A DNA stretch of 64,000 bases from VBAS01 sp964508655. GTDB lineage: Bacteria > Bacteroidota > Bacteroidia > Chitinophagales > Chitinophagaceae. The DNA lies in contig CAZDUO010000002.1 of assembly GCA_964508655.1 (NCBI GenBank), positions 39,338 to 103,337 on the forward strand. Direction: 5' to 3'. Positions 1 through 9,129 of the stretch are shown here, piece after piece. The notes beneath the pieces were generated by a model. The model saw only the letters and a program-made list of their open reading frames with translations. It did not search any database and was not told where the DNA came from. Both the position numbers and the translations under genes were made by a program. Each line of letters starts with the position of its first letter. The first letter of the stretch is position 1.

Positions 1-3000
1 TCCTGTTCCGGAATATAAGCCACCGGCCGGCAAACCGCCGCTCAGCACCTGTTGCGTACTGTTCATAAGCAGGGTATCATACGGAAGGTTGAGCGTTACT
101 ACCGGCAGCGGGTTTACGGTTAAGGTGGCTGCATTGGAATTCAAACTGCCGCTAACCACGCAGCGATAGCGGTTGCCATTCATGGCAAGGGTAACTGCAT
201 TCAATGTAAGCGTAGTACTGGTGGCCCCGCTGATATTGGTAAATGCTCCGCCGCCCACACTCACCTGCCACTGGTATGTAAGATTTGCCCCGCTTGCTAA
301 TACGCTGAAGGTAGCGTTGGCGCCAACACATACTGCCCTGTCAGCGGGATGTGTGTTGATGGCAATTGTCAGCACAGTTAATGTAGCTGTGCTGGAAATA
401 ACAGGCGGCGCACAGGTGCCGCTTACCACCACATCATAGTTGCCGGCATCTGCCACTGCCACGTTGCTGATGGTATAACTGCTGCCGGTTGCTCCCGCAA
501 TATTCACGCCTCCTTTGCGCCATTGATAAGTCAAACCGCTGCCTGTTGCAACAACAGAGAGGGTAACATTCTGCCCCACAAACACCGTTTGATTTGCCGG
601 CTGAGTGGTAATGGCCGGCGAAGGAATAATGGTTAATGCAGCAGCATTGGAGATCGCAGCGGGCGGGCATGTGCCGCTTACCACCACATCATAGTTGCCG
701 GCATCGCCGGCTGCCACAGCAGCGATGGTATAAGATGAGGAAGTAGCTCCTGCAATATTCACTCCGCCCTTGCGCCACTGGTAGGTGATGCTGGTTCCGG
801 TTGCAGTTACGGAGAAGGTAACATTCGCTCCCAGGCAAACACTTTGATTAACCGGCTGCACGGAAATAGCAGGTTTGGTATTTACAGTTAATGAAGCCGT
901 ACCCGATGTAAGATTGCCACAAGTGCCGTTTACCGCCACATCATAGTTTCCTGCATCAGCGGTTGACACATTGGTAAGGCTATAAGCTGAAGCCGTAGCC
1001 CCGCTGATATTTACTCCGCCTTTGCGCCATTGATAACTGATTCCGCTGCCACCTGCAACTACTGAGAAGGTTACATTGCTTCCTTCACATACGGTTTGTG
1101 AGGCAGGATCTGTGGTAATAAACACATCGCCCAAAGTAAGAGAACCTGTATTGGATGTAGCGGAGCCGCAGGTGCCGTTAACCACTACATCATAATTACC
1201 CGCATCAGCTGCTGACACAGCAGTAATGGTGTAGGATGATGAGGTGGCTCCGCCAATATTGACGCCGGCCTTTCTCCATTGGTAAGTGAGGTTATCTCCT
1301 GATGCGGTAACAGCAAAAGTAACATTGCTGCCCGAACACACTGTCTGGCTCGCCGGTTGATTAGTAATGATGGTTGACGGTATAATGGTAAGCGTTGCTG
1401 TATTGGAAGTGGAAGTTCCGCAAAGGCTGTTTACTTCCACACTGTAATTGCCCGCATCACCTGCCGTCACCGGGTTGATGGTATAGCTGGATGCGGTGGC
1501 GCCCGGAATATTCACTCCATTCTTTTTCCACTGGTAGGTTACTGTACCGCTGCCGCTTGCCGATACACTGAAGGTAACGCTGCCGCTTAAGCAGGAAGAC
1601 TGACTGGAGGGCTGTGTATTAATGGTGGTGCCTGCTGTAATGGTAAGTGTAGCACCATTCGATGTCAACGTGCCACATGTGCCGCTTACCGTTACAGAAT
1701 AAGTAGCTGCATCGCCTGCCGTCACCGGGCTGATGGTATGGCTTGATGAAGTGGCGCCACTAATATCCACCCCATCCTTTTTCCATTGATAGGTAAGATT
1801 GGTGCCGGCAGCCGATACACTGAAGGTAACACTGCCGCCCGGGCACGATGATTGGTTGGCAGGTTGAGTTGTGATGACAGTGGTTACATTCACCGTTAAT
1901 ACGGCATCTGTTGATATGGCTGTTCCGCAAGTGCCGGTCACTTCTGCCGAATAATTACCTGCGTCACCTGCAACCACGCCATTGATGGTATAGCTTGCAG
2001 AAGTGGCGCCGCTGATATTTACACCATTTTTCTTCCATTGATATGTCAGCACCCCGGTTCCTGTTGCCAAAACTGTAAATGTCACATTATCGCCGGGACA
2101 AACCGCCTGGCTTGCCGGGTTCGCAGTAATCGCCGTCACGGCATTCACCGTTAATGCGGCCGTGGCTGATGTCACCGAGCCGCAGGCGCCCGTCACTACC
2201 ACATCGTAATTACCGGCATCGCCGGCTGCTACGCCTGTTATTGTATAGGATGATGAAGTGGCGCCGTTGATATTTACTGCATTTTTTCTCCATTGATAAG
2301 TTAACCCCGATCCGCCGGCTGTTACGGTGAAGGTCACATTGACACCGGGGCATACAGCCTGGCTTGCCGGCTGTGAGGTTATGCTGGTGACGCCAACAGT
2401 TAAAGTGGCTGCAGATGAAGTAGCACTTTGCCCGCAAGGACTGCTCACAATTACATCATAGCTTCCTGCATCACCTGTTGTGACCCCGGTAATGGTATGG
2501 CTGCTGCCGGTTGCTCCCGGGATATTCACTCCATTTTTACGCCATTGATAAGTCAGTCCCGATCCGGTGGCTGTTACACTGAATGTGACATTGCTTCCTG
2601 CACACACCGACTGGGTAACCGGTTGAGTGGTGATTGCGGGAGCAATTGCGGTAACGGTTACCGTGAAGGAACAGGTAACTGACGGGGAGCCGGTCAGAGT
2701 ATAAGTAACAGTAGTTACTCCTGCATTAAATGAGAATCCGCTTGCAGAACCCGATCCGCTTCCGGTAGTAGCCCCGCTTAATGTGTGGCTGTATGATTGC
2801 GGAGGATTAACAGTTGGATCAATATTATTGACTGTTACTGAACACTGCCCTGCACCTGTATTTACTGAAACGTTGGAAGGACAGCTGATAGTAGAGATGC
2901 CGATAGTAAGCGTATCGTATTCAAACAAACTCCACATCCCATCCTGTCCTTTTACCCGGATAGAAAGATAATGCGTGCCGAGAGACAGGCCCGGTTCAGG

Positions 3001-4083
3001 TATTAAAAATGTTTGGGTAACCGTATCACCCGGTGATGTAATATTTAATGGAGTGGCATTGCCCACCCCGGGATCGGTATCAAAGAAATATTCTGCTGCT
3101 GTAATGATGGGAGAATTGGCAGTGGCGGTTGAAATATAGAATCCTCTTTTTTCATACAATCCCCACACTCCGTCCTGGCCTTTTATTCTTATTGACAGGA
3201 AATGAAAACCCGGAGATAAGGATGTGGGTATGGCGGGAGTAAAATTAACCACTCCCCCGCTGGCTCCCACTGATAGTGCGGTTCCGTTGCCCACGCCGGG
3301 ATCGGCATCAAAGAAATATTCTGCCGCCGTGATATCAGCAGCATTAACGGCAGCTGTAGAAATATAGAACCCTCTTTTATCATATAAACCCCAGATGCCA
3401 TCAGACCCTTTGGTGCGGATGGATAAGAAATGAAAACCGGGTGACAACGATGTTGGGATAACGGCTGCAAAGTTTACCACGCCACCGCTGGCGCCCACTG
3501 ATAGTGCAGTTCCGTTGCCCACGCCGGGATCCGCATCAAAGAAGTATTCAGCTGCAGTTATATCGGCTGCATTGGCAGTAGTGCCGGAAATATAGAACCC
3601 TCTTTTATCAAATAAACCCCAGATGCCATCAGCACCTTTGGTGCGGATGGATAAGAAATGAAAACCGGGTGACAACGATGTTGGAATGGCAGCCGCAAAG
3701 TTTACCACGCCACCGCTGGCGCCAACTGATAGTGCAGTTCCATTGCCCACGCCGGGATCGGCATCAAAAAAATATTCAGCTGCTGTTATATCTGCCGCAT
3801 TTGCGGTTGACGTTGAAATATAAAAACCCCTTTTATCGTAATGACTCCAAAGACCATTGACATCCTTAACACGAATGCAGACAAAATGAAAACCGGTACC
3901 CAGTGAGGCTGTTGAAATGGAAGCTGTAAAATTTACGATATCACCCGGTGTGGTAATGGTAATGGCTGTACCGCTGCCGGGACCCGGATCGGTATCAAAG
4001 AAATATTCTGCCGCTGTTATATTTTGCGAGCGGGCCGTAGTAATGAGAAAAATCATCGCCCCGAACAGGATTAGCCTTTTCAT
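1..4083 (-). CDS. Giant secreted repeat protein (Ig-like array, HYR-like domain, five N-terminal FD-DPG repeats), 3' end outside window
   Basis: An open frame runs from the ATG at 4083 off the left edge, at least 1361 codons without a stop. The first residues (MKRLILFGAMIFLITTARSQ) look like a signal peptide. Next come five repeats of about 77 residues, each with a motif like AEYFFDxDPGxGNGTA and an aromatic/Gly-rich second half (about 3000-4050). A HYR/PKD-like stretch follows (about 2640-2900). After it are ten Ig-like units of about 84 residues (about 170-2640), each with a conserved Trp in a YQW(R/K)KxG motif and NYDVVVxGTC-like strands. The frame ends at the window edge in a motif like LPAGGLYSGTG, common just before C-terminal sorting domains of secreted Bacteroidota proteins. 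Inferred role: surface-exposed or secreted adhesin or scaffold exported by type IX secretion; the sorting domain itself is not visible. Function is not established. Confidence 0.85.
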   Translation of the reverse strand, partial: MKRLILFGAMIFLITTARSQNITAAEYFFDTDPGPGSGTAITITTPGDIVNFTASISTASLGTGFHFVCIRVKDVNGLWSHYDKRGFYISTSTANAADITAAEYFFDADPGVGNGTALSVGASGGVVNFAAAIPTSLSPGFHFLSIRTKGADGIWGLFDKRGFYISGTTANAADITAAEYFFDADPGVGNGTALSVGASGGVVNFAAVIPTSLSPGFHFLSIRTKGSDGIWGLYDKRGFYISTAAVNAADITAAEYFFDADPGVGNGTALSVGASGGVVNFTPAIPTSLSPGFHFLSIRIKGQDGVWGLYEKRGFYISTATANSPIITAAEYFFDTDPGVGNATPLNITSPGDTVTQTFLIPEPGLSLGTHYLSIRVKGQDGMWSLFEYDTLTIGISTISCPSNVSVNTGAGQCSVTVNNIDPTVNPPQSYSHTLSGATTGSGSGSASGFSFNAGVTTVTYTLTGSPSVTCSFTVTVTAIAPAITTQPVTQSVCAGSNVTFSVTATGSGLTYQWRKNGVNIPGATGSSHTITGVTTGDAGSYDVIVSSPCGQSATSSAATLTVGVTSITSQPASQAVCPGVNVTFTVTAGGSGLTYQWRKNAVNINGATSSSYTITGVAAGDAGNYDVVVTGACGSVTSATAALTVNAVTAITANPASQAVCPGDNVTFTVLATGTGVLTYQWKKNGVNISGATSASYTINGVVAGDAGNYSAEVTGTCGTAISTDAVLTVNVTTVITTQPANQSSCPGGSVTFSVSAAGTNLTYQWKKDGVDISGATSSSHTISPVTAGDAATYSVTVSGTCGTLTSNGATLTITAGTTINTQPSSQSSCLSGSVTFSVSASGSGTVTYQWKKNGVNIPGATASSYTINPVTAGDAGNYSVEVNSLCGTSTSNTATLTIIPSTIITNQPASQTVCSGSNVTFAVTASGDNLTYQWRKAGVNIGGATSSSYTITAVSAADAGNYDVVVNGTCGSATSNTGSLTLGDVFITTDPASQTVCEGSNVTFSVVAGGSGISYQWRKGGVNISGATASAYSLTNVSTADAGNYDVAVNGTCGNLTSGTASLTVNTKPAISVQPVNQSVCLGANVTFSVTATGTSITYQWRKGGVNIAGATSSSYTIAAVAAGDAGNYDVVVSGTCPPAAISNAAALTIIPSPAITTQPANQTVFVGQNVTLSVVATGSGLTYQWRKGGVNIAGATGSSYTISNVAVADAGNYDVVVSGTCAPPVISSTATLTVLTIAINTHPADRAVCVGANATFSVLASGANLTYQWQVSVGGGAFTNISGATSTTLTLNAVTLAMNGNRYRCVVSGSLNSNAATLTVNPLPVVTLNLPYDTLLMNSTQQVLSGGLPAGGLYSGTG
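170..2640 (-). repeat. Ten tandem ~252-bp coding repeats (Ig-like units)
   Basis: The codon for the conserved Trp (cca-tgg or cca-ctgg context on the plus strand) recurs near 275, 520, 778, 1030, 1280, 1532, 1786, 2036, 2292 and 2545, a period of about 252 bases. Units are clearly homologous but diverged, so the array looks old and under coding constraint, unlike the fresher repeats at the N-terminal end. Confidence 0.8.
3000..4050 (-). repeat. Five tandem ~230-bp coding repeats (FD-DPG units)
   Basis: Five copies at about 230-base spacing lie inside the giant gene; the marker tcaaagaaatattc or a close variant falls near 3075, 3305, 3535, 3765 and 3995. The second and third copies (about 3361-3545 and 3591-3775) differ at only around a dozen positions in about 185 bases, which suggests recent duplication or gene conversion. 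The outer copies are more diverged. Confidence 0.85.
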
Positions 4084-4126
4084 ACCAACTGTTTTTTAAG
4101 TGAAAAATGGTATTGCTGAAAAGGCC

Positions 4127-5203
4127 TTAGTTATTTTTCCTGGCTTCCACCTGTACGTTCAGTGTTCCTGCCTGCGGGATGGTAGGATTAATAATATTCA
4201 TGCTGAATATGAAAGGCAGGCGGCTGGTGCGGCTGGTTGTCCAGTTCAGGCTGCCTGCAGCATCATATAATAAACCCATATCTTTCCCATCCGAGCCACT
4301 GTTGTTAGCCGGGCCGGCAGCAATGGTAAAGTCAAGTAAAGGGTTATAGGTTCCCGCATTTACAGAAGTCTGCGAAGCCATTTGGGGATCCTGGTTGGCC
4401 ACATTACCCCCGCCATCCACATTGCTGTTGCTGGCCCAGGGAGTATTGTCTCCGGCATTAAAGGTAATATTGTTGTTAAACGTACTTAAGCTGTTGTTGT
4501 TAGATGGATGCCGTTTGACAAAGATATTATTGGTAATGGTCAAAAAGCGGCTGTTGCCGCCAAAGCAATCCCTTGTGCCGCTGCCTGGGCCGTACCAGAG
4601 GTTGTGATTGAATAAAACATTAATTGAATTGGTGAAACCGGAAATATTGGCGCTTACACAGCAGCCGTATTCATGAAAATAATTGTTCTGAAAAAGAAAA
4701 TTCTGGTACGTACTGTTTGTAGCTGCAGCAACCTGCGAATTGTTGAATACATTACCCTCAAATAGATATCCGGTATAGGTAGTAGATCCCTGGTTTATGT
4801 ATAAATAAAGACCCTCAAATGAGTTGCGTATGAAACGGAGATTGTCCGGATGTGAAGTGTTAATATTAATAGTTGTTGTAAAATAAAGCCCATGCAGTTC
4901 TGTATTGCTGCTGCTGGCCCCGGTAATGGTGCAGCCTGCAACCGAAGCAACAAAAGGCAGGTTTTTATTGGGACTCCAACCCGGCCCTATAATGACCAGT
5001 TGCTTGTCGGTAATAGTGAAGGCTGCATAGACATTGGGGCTGCCATGCACATAAATGGTATCGCCGCTTGCCGAAGCATTGATAGCTGCCTGGATGGTAT
5101 TGTACTGCGCCAGTGTGGATGGCGTATTGCTTACAGTACGTATGGTAGCGTACATTGAAATACCGAGCAGAACCAGAAGTAAAGAAGTAAACACCTGTTT
5201 CAT
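4127..5203 (-). CDS. Secreted right-handed beta-helix-like protein
   Basis: 358 residues. The N-terminus (MKQVFTSLLLVLLGISMYA) is a signal peptide. The region after it (TLAQYNTIQAAINASASGDTI) is the usual opening of parallel beta-helix folds of the pectate-lyase/DUF1565 type. The rest is rich in Asn/Ser with phrases such as NNIF, NNYF and FNHNLWYG, as expected of stacked helical rungs. It lies 43 bases downstream of the giant repeat gene's start on the same strand and could be transcribed ahead of it. No catalytic residues can be assigned, so a polysaccharide-binding or structural role is as likely as lyase activity. Confidence 0.75.
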   Translation of the reverse strand: MKQVFTSLLLVLLGISMYATIRTVSNTPSTLAQYNTIQAAINASASGDTIYVHGSPNVYAAFTITDKQLVIIGPGWSPNKNLPFVASVAGCTITGASSSNTELHGLYFTTTININTSHPDNLRFIRNSFEGLYLYINQGSTTYTGYLFEGNVFNNSQVAAATNSTYQNFLFQNNYFHEYGCCVSANISGFTNSINVLFNHNLWYGPGSGTRDCFGGNSRFLTITNNIFVKRHPSNNNSLSTFNNNITFNAGDNTPWASNSNVDGGGNVANQDPQMASQTSVNAGTYNPLLDFTIAAGPANNSGSDGKDMGLLYDAAGSLNWTTSRTSRLPFIFSMNIINPTIPQAGTLNVQVEARKNN

Positions 5204-5354
5204 AAAATAAAATTTATATTATTTGAATAATTATGAACACCTGTGAGGGCACCGGGGTCTTTTGAAGGGAAATGGAAGATGCGATAAAATTAAACGGATA
5301 CCGTTTGCAGTACAATAGCTATTTGTAGTGAAGAATAGGCTGAAACGGAAAATA

Positions 5355-5984
5355 TCAGACGATCTTGTTTTTCAAAGCCAGCGAAACGGCTTCGCCCAGC
5401 GAATGCACATGCAGCTTTTCATAAATTTTTTTGATGTGGGAATTGACGGTAAAATAACTGATACCCAGTTTATCGGCCACCATTTTATAACTGTTGCCTT
5501 CTGACAATAATTTAAGCACTTCTTTTTCTTTTAGAGTCAGGTTATATTCTTCCTGTACTTTCTGCGGGGTATTGAAATAATGCATCACCCGTAATGCTAC
5601 AGACGGCGTCATATATGCGCCGCCCTGGTACACTTCTTCTATGCACTGCGTAATTTTTTCTGCCGATGCGGTTTTCAGGATATACCCTTCGGCACCGGCC
5701 TGCAGCGAAGCAAAAATTTTTTCTTCGTCTTCAAACACCGTCTGCATAATAATGCGGATATGGGGAAACTTTTTCTTAATGAAGCTTACGCCGCTGATAC
5801 CGTCCACCTTCGGCATTTCAATATCCATCAAAACAATATCCGGATTCAGTTTCTCCATATCCTCCAGCACATGGCTGCAATCGGGAAAATCGGCCACGCA
5901 TTGCATTTCGTCAGTCAGCGAGAGCAGGGCTTTGAGGCTTTCACAGCGTTGCTTATTGTCATCATATATTACAATCCGTATCAA
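5355..5984 (-). CDS. NarL/LuxR-family response regulator
   Basis: 209 residues. An N-terminal receiver domain has the acidic pocket D8/D9, phosphoacceptor D54 (in VLMDIEMP), T82 and K104 (GYILK). A C-terminal LuxR-type helix-turn-helix begins near residue 150 (LTLKEKEVLKLLSEGNSYK, then a recognition helix TVNSHIKKIYEKLHV). It starts 32 bases after the kinase gene upstream and is surely its partner. It should bind DNA as a dimer when phosphorylated; target genes are not evident. Confidence 0.93.
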   Translation of the reverse strand: MIRIVIYDDNKQRCESLKALLSLTDEMQCVADFPDCSHVLEDMEKLNPDIVLMDIEMPKVDGISGVSFIKKKFPHIRIIMQTVFEDEEKIFASLQAGAEGYILKTASAEKITQCIEEVYQGGAYMTPSVALRVMHYFNTPQKVQEEYNLTLKEKEVLKLLSEGNSYKMVADKLGISYFTVNSHIKKIYEKLHVHSLGEAVSLALKNKIV

Positions 5985-6016
5985 TTTGCCGAATGTATTT
6001 TATTCACTCTTTGATT

Positions 6017-9000
6017 TCAATCGCTAATATTAGCGAGGGGTATATCGCACTTTACCGAAGTTCCGTTTCCCCGGCCTGAAATCAATTGCAGCCTGCCGCC
6101 CAGGGTTTCTGCACGCTGCCTCATATTATTCAATCCAAGTCCGGTCCGTTGAGAGTTTACTATTCCTTTTCCGTTATCCATAATTTCAAGCACCAGCATT
6201 CCGCCATTACACTCCAGTCGTACCGTTACTTCAGTGGCAGCGCTGTATTTGGCTATATTATTCATGGCTTCTTTAGCAATCAGCAGCAGGTTTTTTCTTG
6301 CTTCAATATTTACCAGTTTTTTTTCGGCTTCCTTGTCAATCCGGTAATGGCATTGTATGTTCAGCGGCGTCAAAAGGTCATAGCCATAGTTTTTCAATTT
6401 TACCTCCAGTGTGGTCGTGCCAATATCGCCGGTATTGATTGCCCACACTATATCGCTCATGTTTTCCATCACCTGACGGGTATTCTCATTTATTTGCCTC
6501 AGAGCATCAGCGGCTTTTTGGGGATCATTCTGCATACTTTTTGCCGCCACCGATGAGTACACATGAATACTGCTGAGCGCCGAGCCGATTTCATCGTGAA
6601 GGTCCTGCGAGATTTTTGTCCGGATGGCCATCATTTTTTTCAGGTGGTTGATGCGGTAGCGGTAAAAAGACCAGAGTACCAGGAAAATAAACCCGGTAAC
6701 GAGACTGTAAAACCACCAGGTTTTCCAATAGGGAGGTATAATGCGGAGGCGCAATGGGGCGGATGCATAAATCCATTCCCCGTTAAGGTTGGCAGCTTTT
6801 ACCAGGAATTCATAATAACCGGGCGGCACATTGGTAAAAGAAATTTCAATTTTATTCTTCACCTGCACCCAACCCCTGTTAAATCCTTTCAGCATATACA
6901 TATACTGAACGTTTTCTTCCGGATCGGTCTTTTCCAATGAAAAATCAATGGTAAAAAAATTCTGACGGAATTTCAACGAAACAGGAGAGCCATTTGCAGG
7001 CAGCGGAATTGCCCTGTCAAAAATCCTGAAATCGCTGATCAATACTTTTCTTTTACGTTCATACAATGAGTATACCACGGGATAGTACAGCATAATAATC
7101 CGTGAATCGAAAGCAAGAATGCTGCCGTCAGTCATTTTGAAACTGTTTTTCCGGAAATCATTCGAGTTGAAACTAATCTCATTTCCGGGGTTGATGATAC
7201 TCCCTTTATGTAATACATTCATGCCTTCCGTAGTGGAAATCCACATATCTCCATCCCGGTTCGCTACTATGCTGTTTATGAAATCAGTCTTAAGTCCATC
7301 AGTCTGGCTGATATTCCTGTATTCACCTTGCCCTGATTTTATATACACACCGCCGCCGAATGTTCCTATCCAAAGATTACCCTTGTCGTCCCGTTCAAAA
7401 CAGTTGACCGTATTGGACACCATTTTTACTGCTGAATCCTTCACCGTTATGGTGTAATTCACAATACTGTCCGACAGCGTAAACACTTCTGCATAACCGT
7501 TTCCCCCGTTATACCCTAAGAGAAAGGAATTGCTGTGATGAAAAAAACGGGAGAGGTTAACTATATCGTCTGTTTTTAATGAAGTATCAGCACCCCGTAC
7601 CTTTTCAGAAAAATGCCTGATGAGCCGGAGGTCATGATCAAACTGGTACAATCCATAGCTCCATGTAGCTACCCATATCCGCATGGCCTGGTCAGCAACC
7701 ATAGAAGTTCTGACCGGGAAAAAACCCGGGAATTGCTTTTCGATCTTTTTCAGGATATGATTGTACCTGAAGATCCTTTCCACGGTAGTGATGAATAATA
7801 CCGAATCCCCGTAAGCAAACAACCCGGTGATTTTTTTTTGAAACTCCGGTTGTAATATTTTCAGCAGTTTGTTACCCTCCAGGTCCATTCTGTACAATCC
7901 GGTATGTGTGTTTAACCATAATAATCCGGGCCTTGTTTGACTTTGAACAATTTCAATAATGGTTACCTGTTTTCCCGTTAATGAATCACGGGGCACCGGC
8001 AGGTACACTTTATTCTGCCGGCTCTTATCATAGATACTAATACCCCGGGAAGAGCAAAACCAATAACTGCCGTCTGGTGCAATGTACAGGTAACTCAGCA
8101 CATCGGTAATTGGCGACTGGCTGTGCACTGGCGACAAGATCATGGAATCAATGCTGTTGTTGGCAGGATCAAATACCACTGACCGCTTCTCCCAGAAAAA
8201 AATCCATACCCTGTTTTTATCATCCACAAATATCCTGCGGGGAGCATGGGTGTATTTTAACGGAAATTCGGCCAGGCTGTTGGTAAACGGATTGAACCTG
8301 CACAATTTGTTTCGCTTCAAATCCGGGTACCAGATCATTCCGGATGAATCACGGGTAAATGCGGCGTATTCAGCGTTTCTGAACAGGCTTATGTTACCAG
8401 GGTCATTACCCCGGTGATAAAATTTTCTTTTCTGCCTGTCGAAATAAATAAACCCTTTTGCAGTGATGCCCCAAAACCCATCCAGATTTTTGTCATAGAC
8501 AATGCTATTTATTTTGACAGCTGAAAAATCAACTGATTTTCCATCTGGGAAATAAGGTTCCAGTAAATTCTTTTTGATGTCATATTTCCACAGCCCGAAA
8601 GTACTTGCCCAGATATTTCCCTCTTTATCCATTTTCAACCCGGTGATCCAGTTCAGCCTGTCTGTAGGAAACCCCGGATGACGAAGAATGATTCGGATAA
8701 ACCGGTTTTCTCTTTTTTTATAACAAGTCAGCCCGTATAATGTCCCGATCCAGATATCTCCGTTCACATCTTCCAGCAAATTGGTGCAATGGTTGTGCGA
8801 AAGTGAATTGGAATCCTGCATGCTCCTGTAAAATGACCTGATATTTGTACCATCAAACCTGTTCAGCCCGTTTTCAGTAGCAATCCAGTAAAAGCCATCC
8901 CTGTCGCAGATAACAGCTGTAACGCTTGAAGAAGATAAACCATGTTTTTTTTCAAGAGTGTGAAAAACAGATCCCTGTTTTTGTGCATGCATCACAGCGG

Positions 9001-9055
9001 CACAAAACAGCACCGATATAAAAAGGAAGAGTCGTGAACCAGGCATGCCGGACAT
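6017..9055 (-). CDS. Two-component sensor histidine kinase with beta-propeller sensor (propeller, Y_Y_Y, HisKA_3)
   Basis: 1012 residues from the ATG at 9055, chosen because it directly opens a signal peptide (MSGMPGSRLFLFISVLFCAAVMHAQ). A GTG at 9133 overlapping the rsmE stop would add 26 unlikely residues. Periplasmic part: repeated propeller blades (GLSSSSVTAVICDRDGFYWI, then recurring DGxxWI/GNIWA phrases), then a Y_Y_Y domain (YMYMLKGFNRGWV, PPGYYEFLVKA). One membrane segment lies near residue 780 (WWFYSLVTGFIFLVLWSFY). Cytoplasmic part: HisKA_3 with the phosphoacceptor His in SQDLHDEIGSALS near residue 818, and a HATPase domain (NNIAKYS, DNGKGI, GLGLNNM). Such kinases usually sense extracellular carbohydrate or envelope signals; the ligand is unknown here. 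Confidence 0.92.
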   Translation of the reverse strand: MSGMPGSRLFLFISVLFCAAVMHAQKQGSVFHTLEKKHGLSSSSVTAVICDRDGFYWIATENGLNRFDGTNIRSFYRSMQDSNSLSHNHCTNLLEDVNGDIWIGTLYGLTCYKKRENRFIRIILRHPGFPTDRLNWITGLKMDKEGNIWASTFGLWKYDIKKNLLEPYFPDGKSVDFSAVKINSIVYDKNLDGFWGITAKGFIYFDRQKRKFYHRGNDPGNISLFRNAEYAAFTRDSSGMIWYPDLKRNKLCRFNPFTNSLAEFPLKYTHAPRRIFVDDKNRVWIFFWEKRSVVFDPANNSIDSMILSPVHSQSPITDVLSYLYIAPDGSYWFCSSRGISIYDKSRQNKVYLPVPRDSLTGKQVTIIEIVQSQTRPGLLWLNTHTGLYRMDLEGNKLLKILQPEFQKKITGLFAYGDSVLFITTVERIFRYNHILKKIEKQFPGFFPVRTSMVADQAMRIWVATWSYGLYQFDHDLRLIRHFSEKVRGADTSLKTDDIVNLSRFFHHSNSFLLGYNGGNGYAEVFTLSDSIVNYTITVKDSAVKMVSNTVNCFERDDKGNLWIGTFGGGVYIKSGQGEYRNISQTDGLKTDFINSIVANRDGDMWISTTEGMNVLHKGSIINPGNEISFNSNDFRKNSFKMTDGSILAFDSRIIMLYYPVVYSLYERKRKVLISDFRIFDRAIPLPANGSPVSLKFRQNFFTIDFSLEKTDPEENVQYMYMLKGFNRGWVQVKNKIEISFTNVPPGYYEFLVKAANLNGEWIYASAPLRLRIIPPYWKTWWFYSLVTGFIFLVLWSFYRYRINHLKKMMAIRTKISQDLHDEIGSALSSIHVYSSVAAKSMQNDPQKAADALRQINENTRQVMENMSDIVWAINTGDIGTTTLEVKLKNYGYDLLTPLNIQCHYRIDKEAEKKLVNIEARKNLLLIAKEAMNNIAKYSAATEVTVRLECNGGMLVLEIMDNGKGIVNSQRTGLGLNNMRQRAETLGGRLQLISGRGNGTSVKCDIPLANISD

Positions 9056-9129
9056 GTTATGATTTTTAAACCCGGATTTCCAATTTACAAAAAAACAGGT
9101 ATATGCATCCCTGCTGTAAATGTTTGCCT

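Noticed and set aside
170..2640. CRISPR-like array because of regular spacing
   Set aside because: Units are about 252 bases, diverged and in one open frame encoding Ig-like domains.
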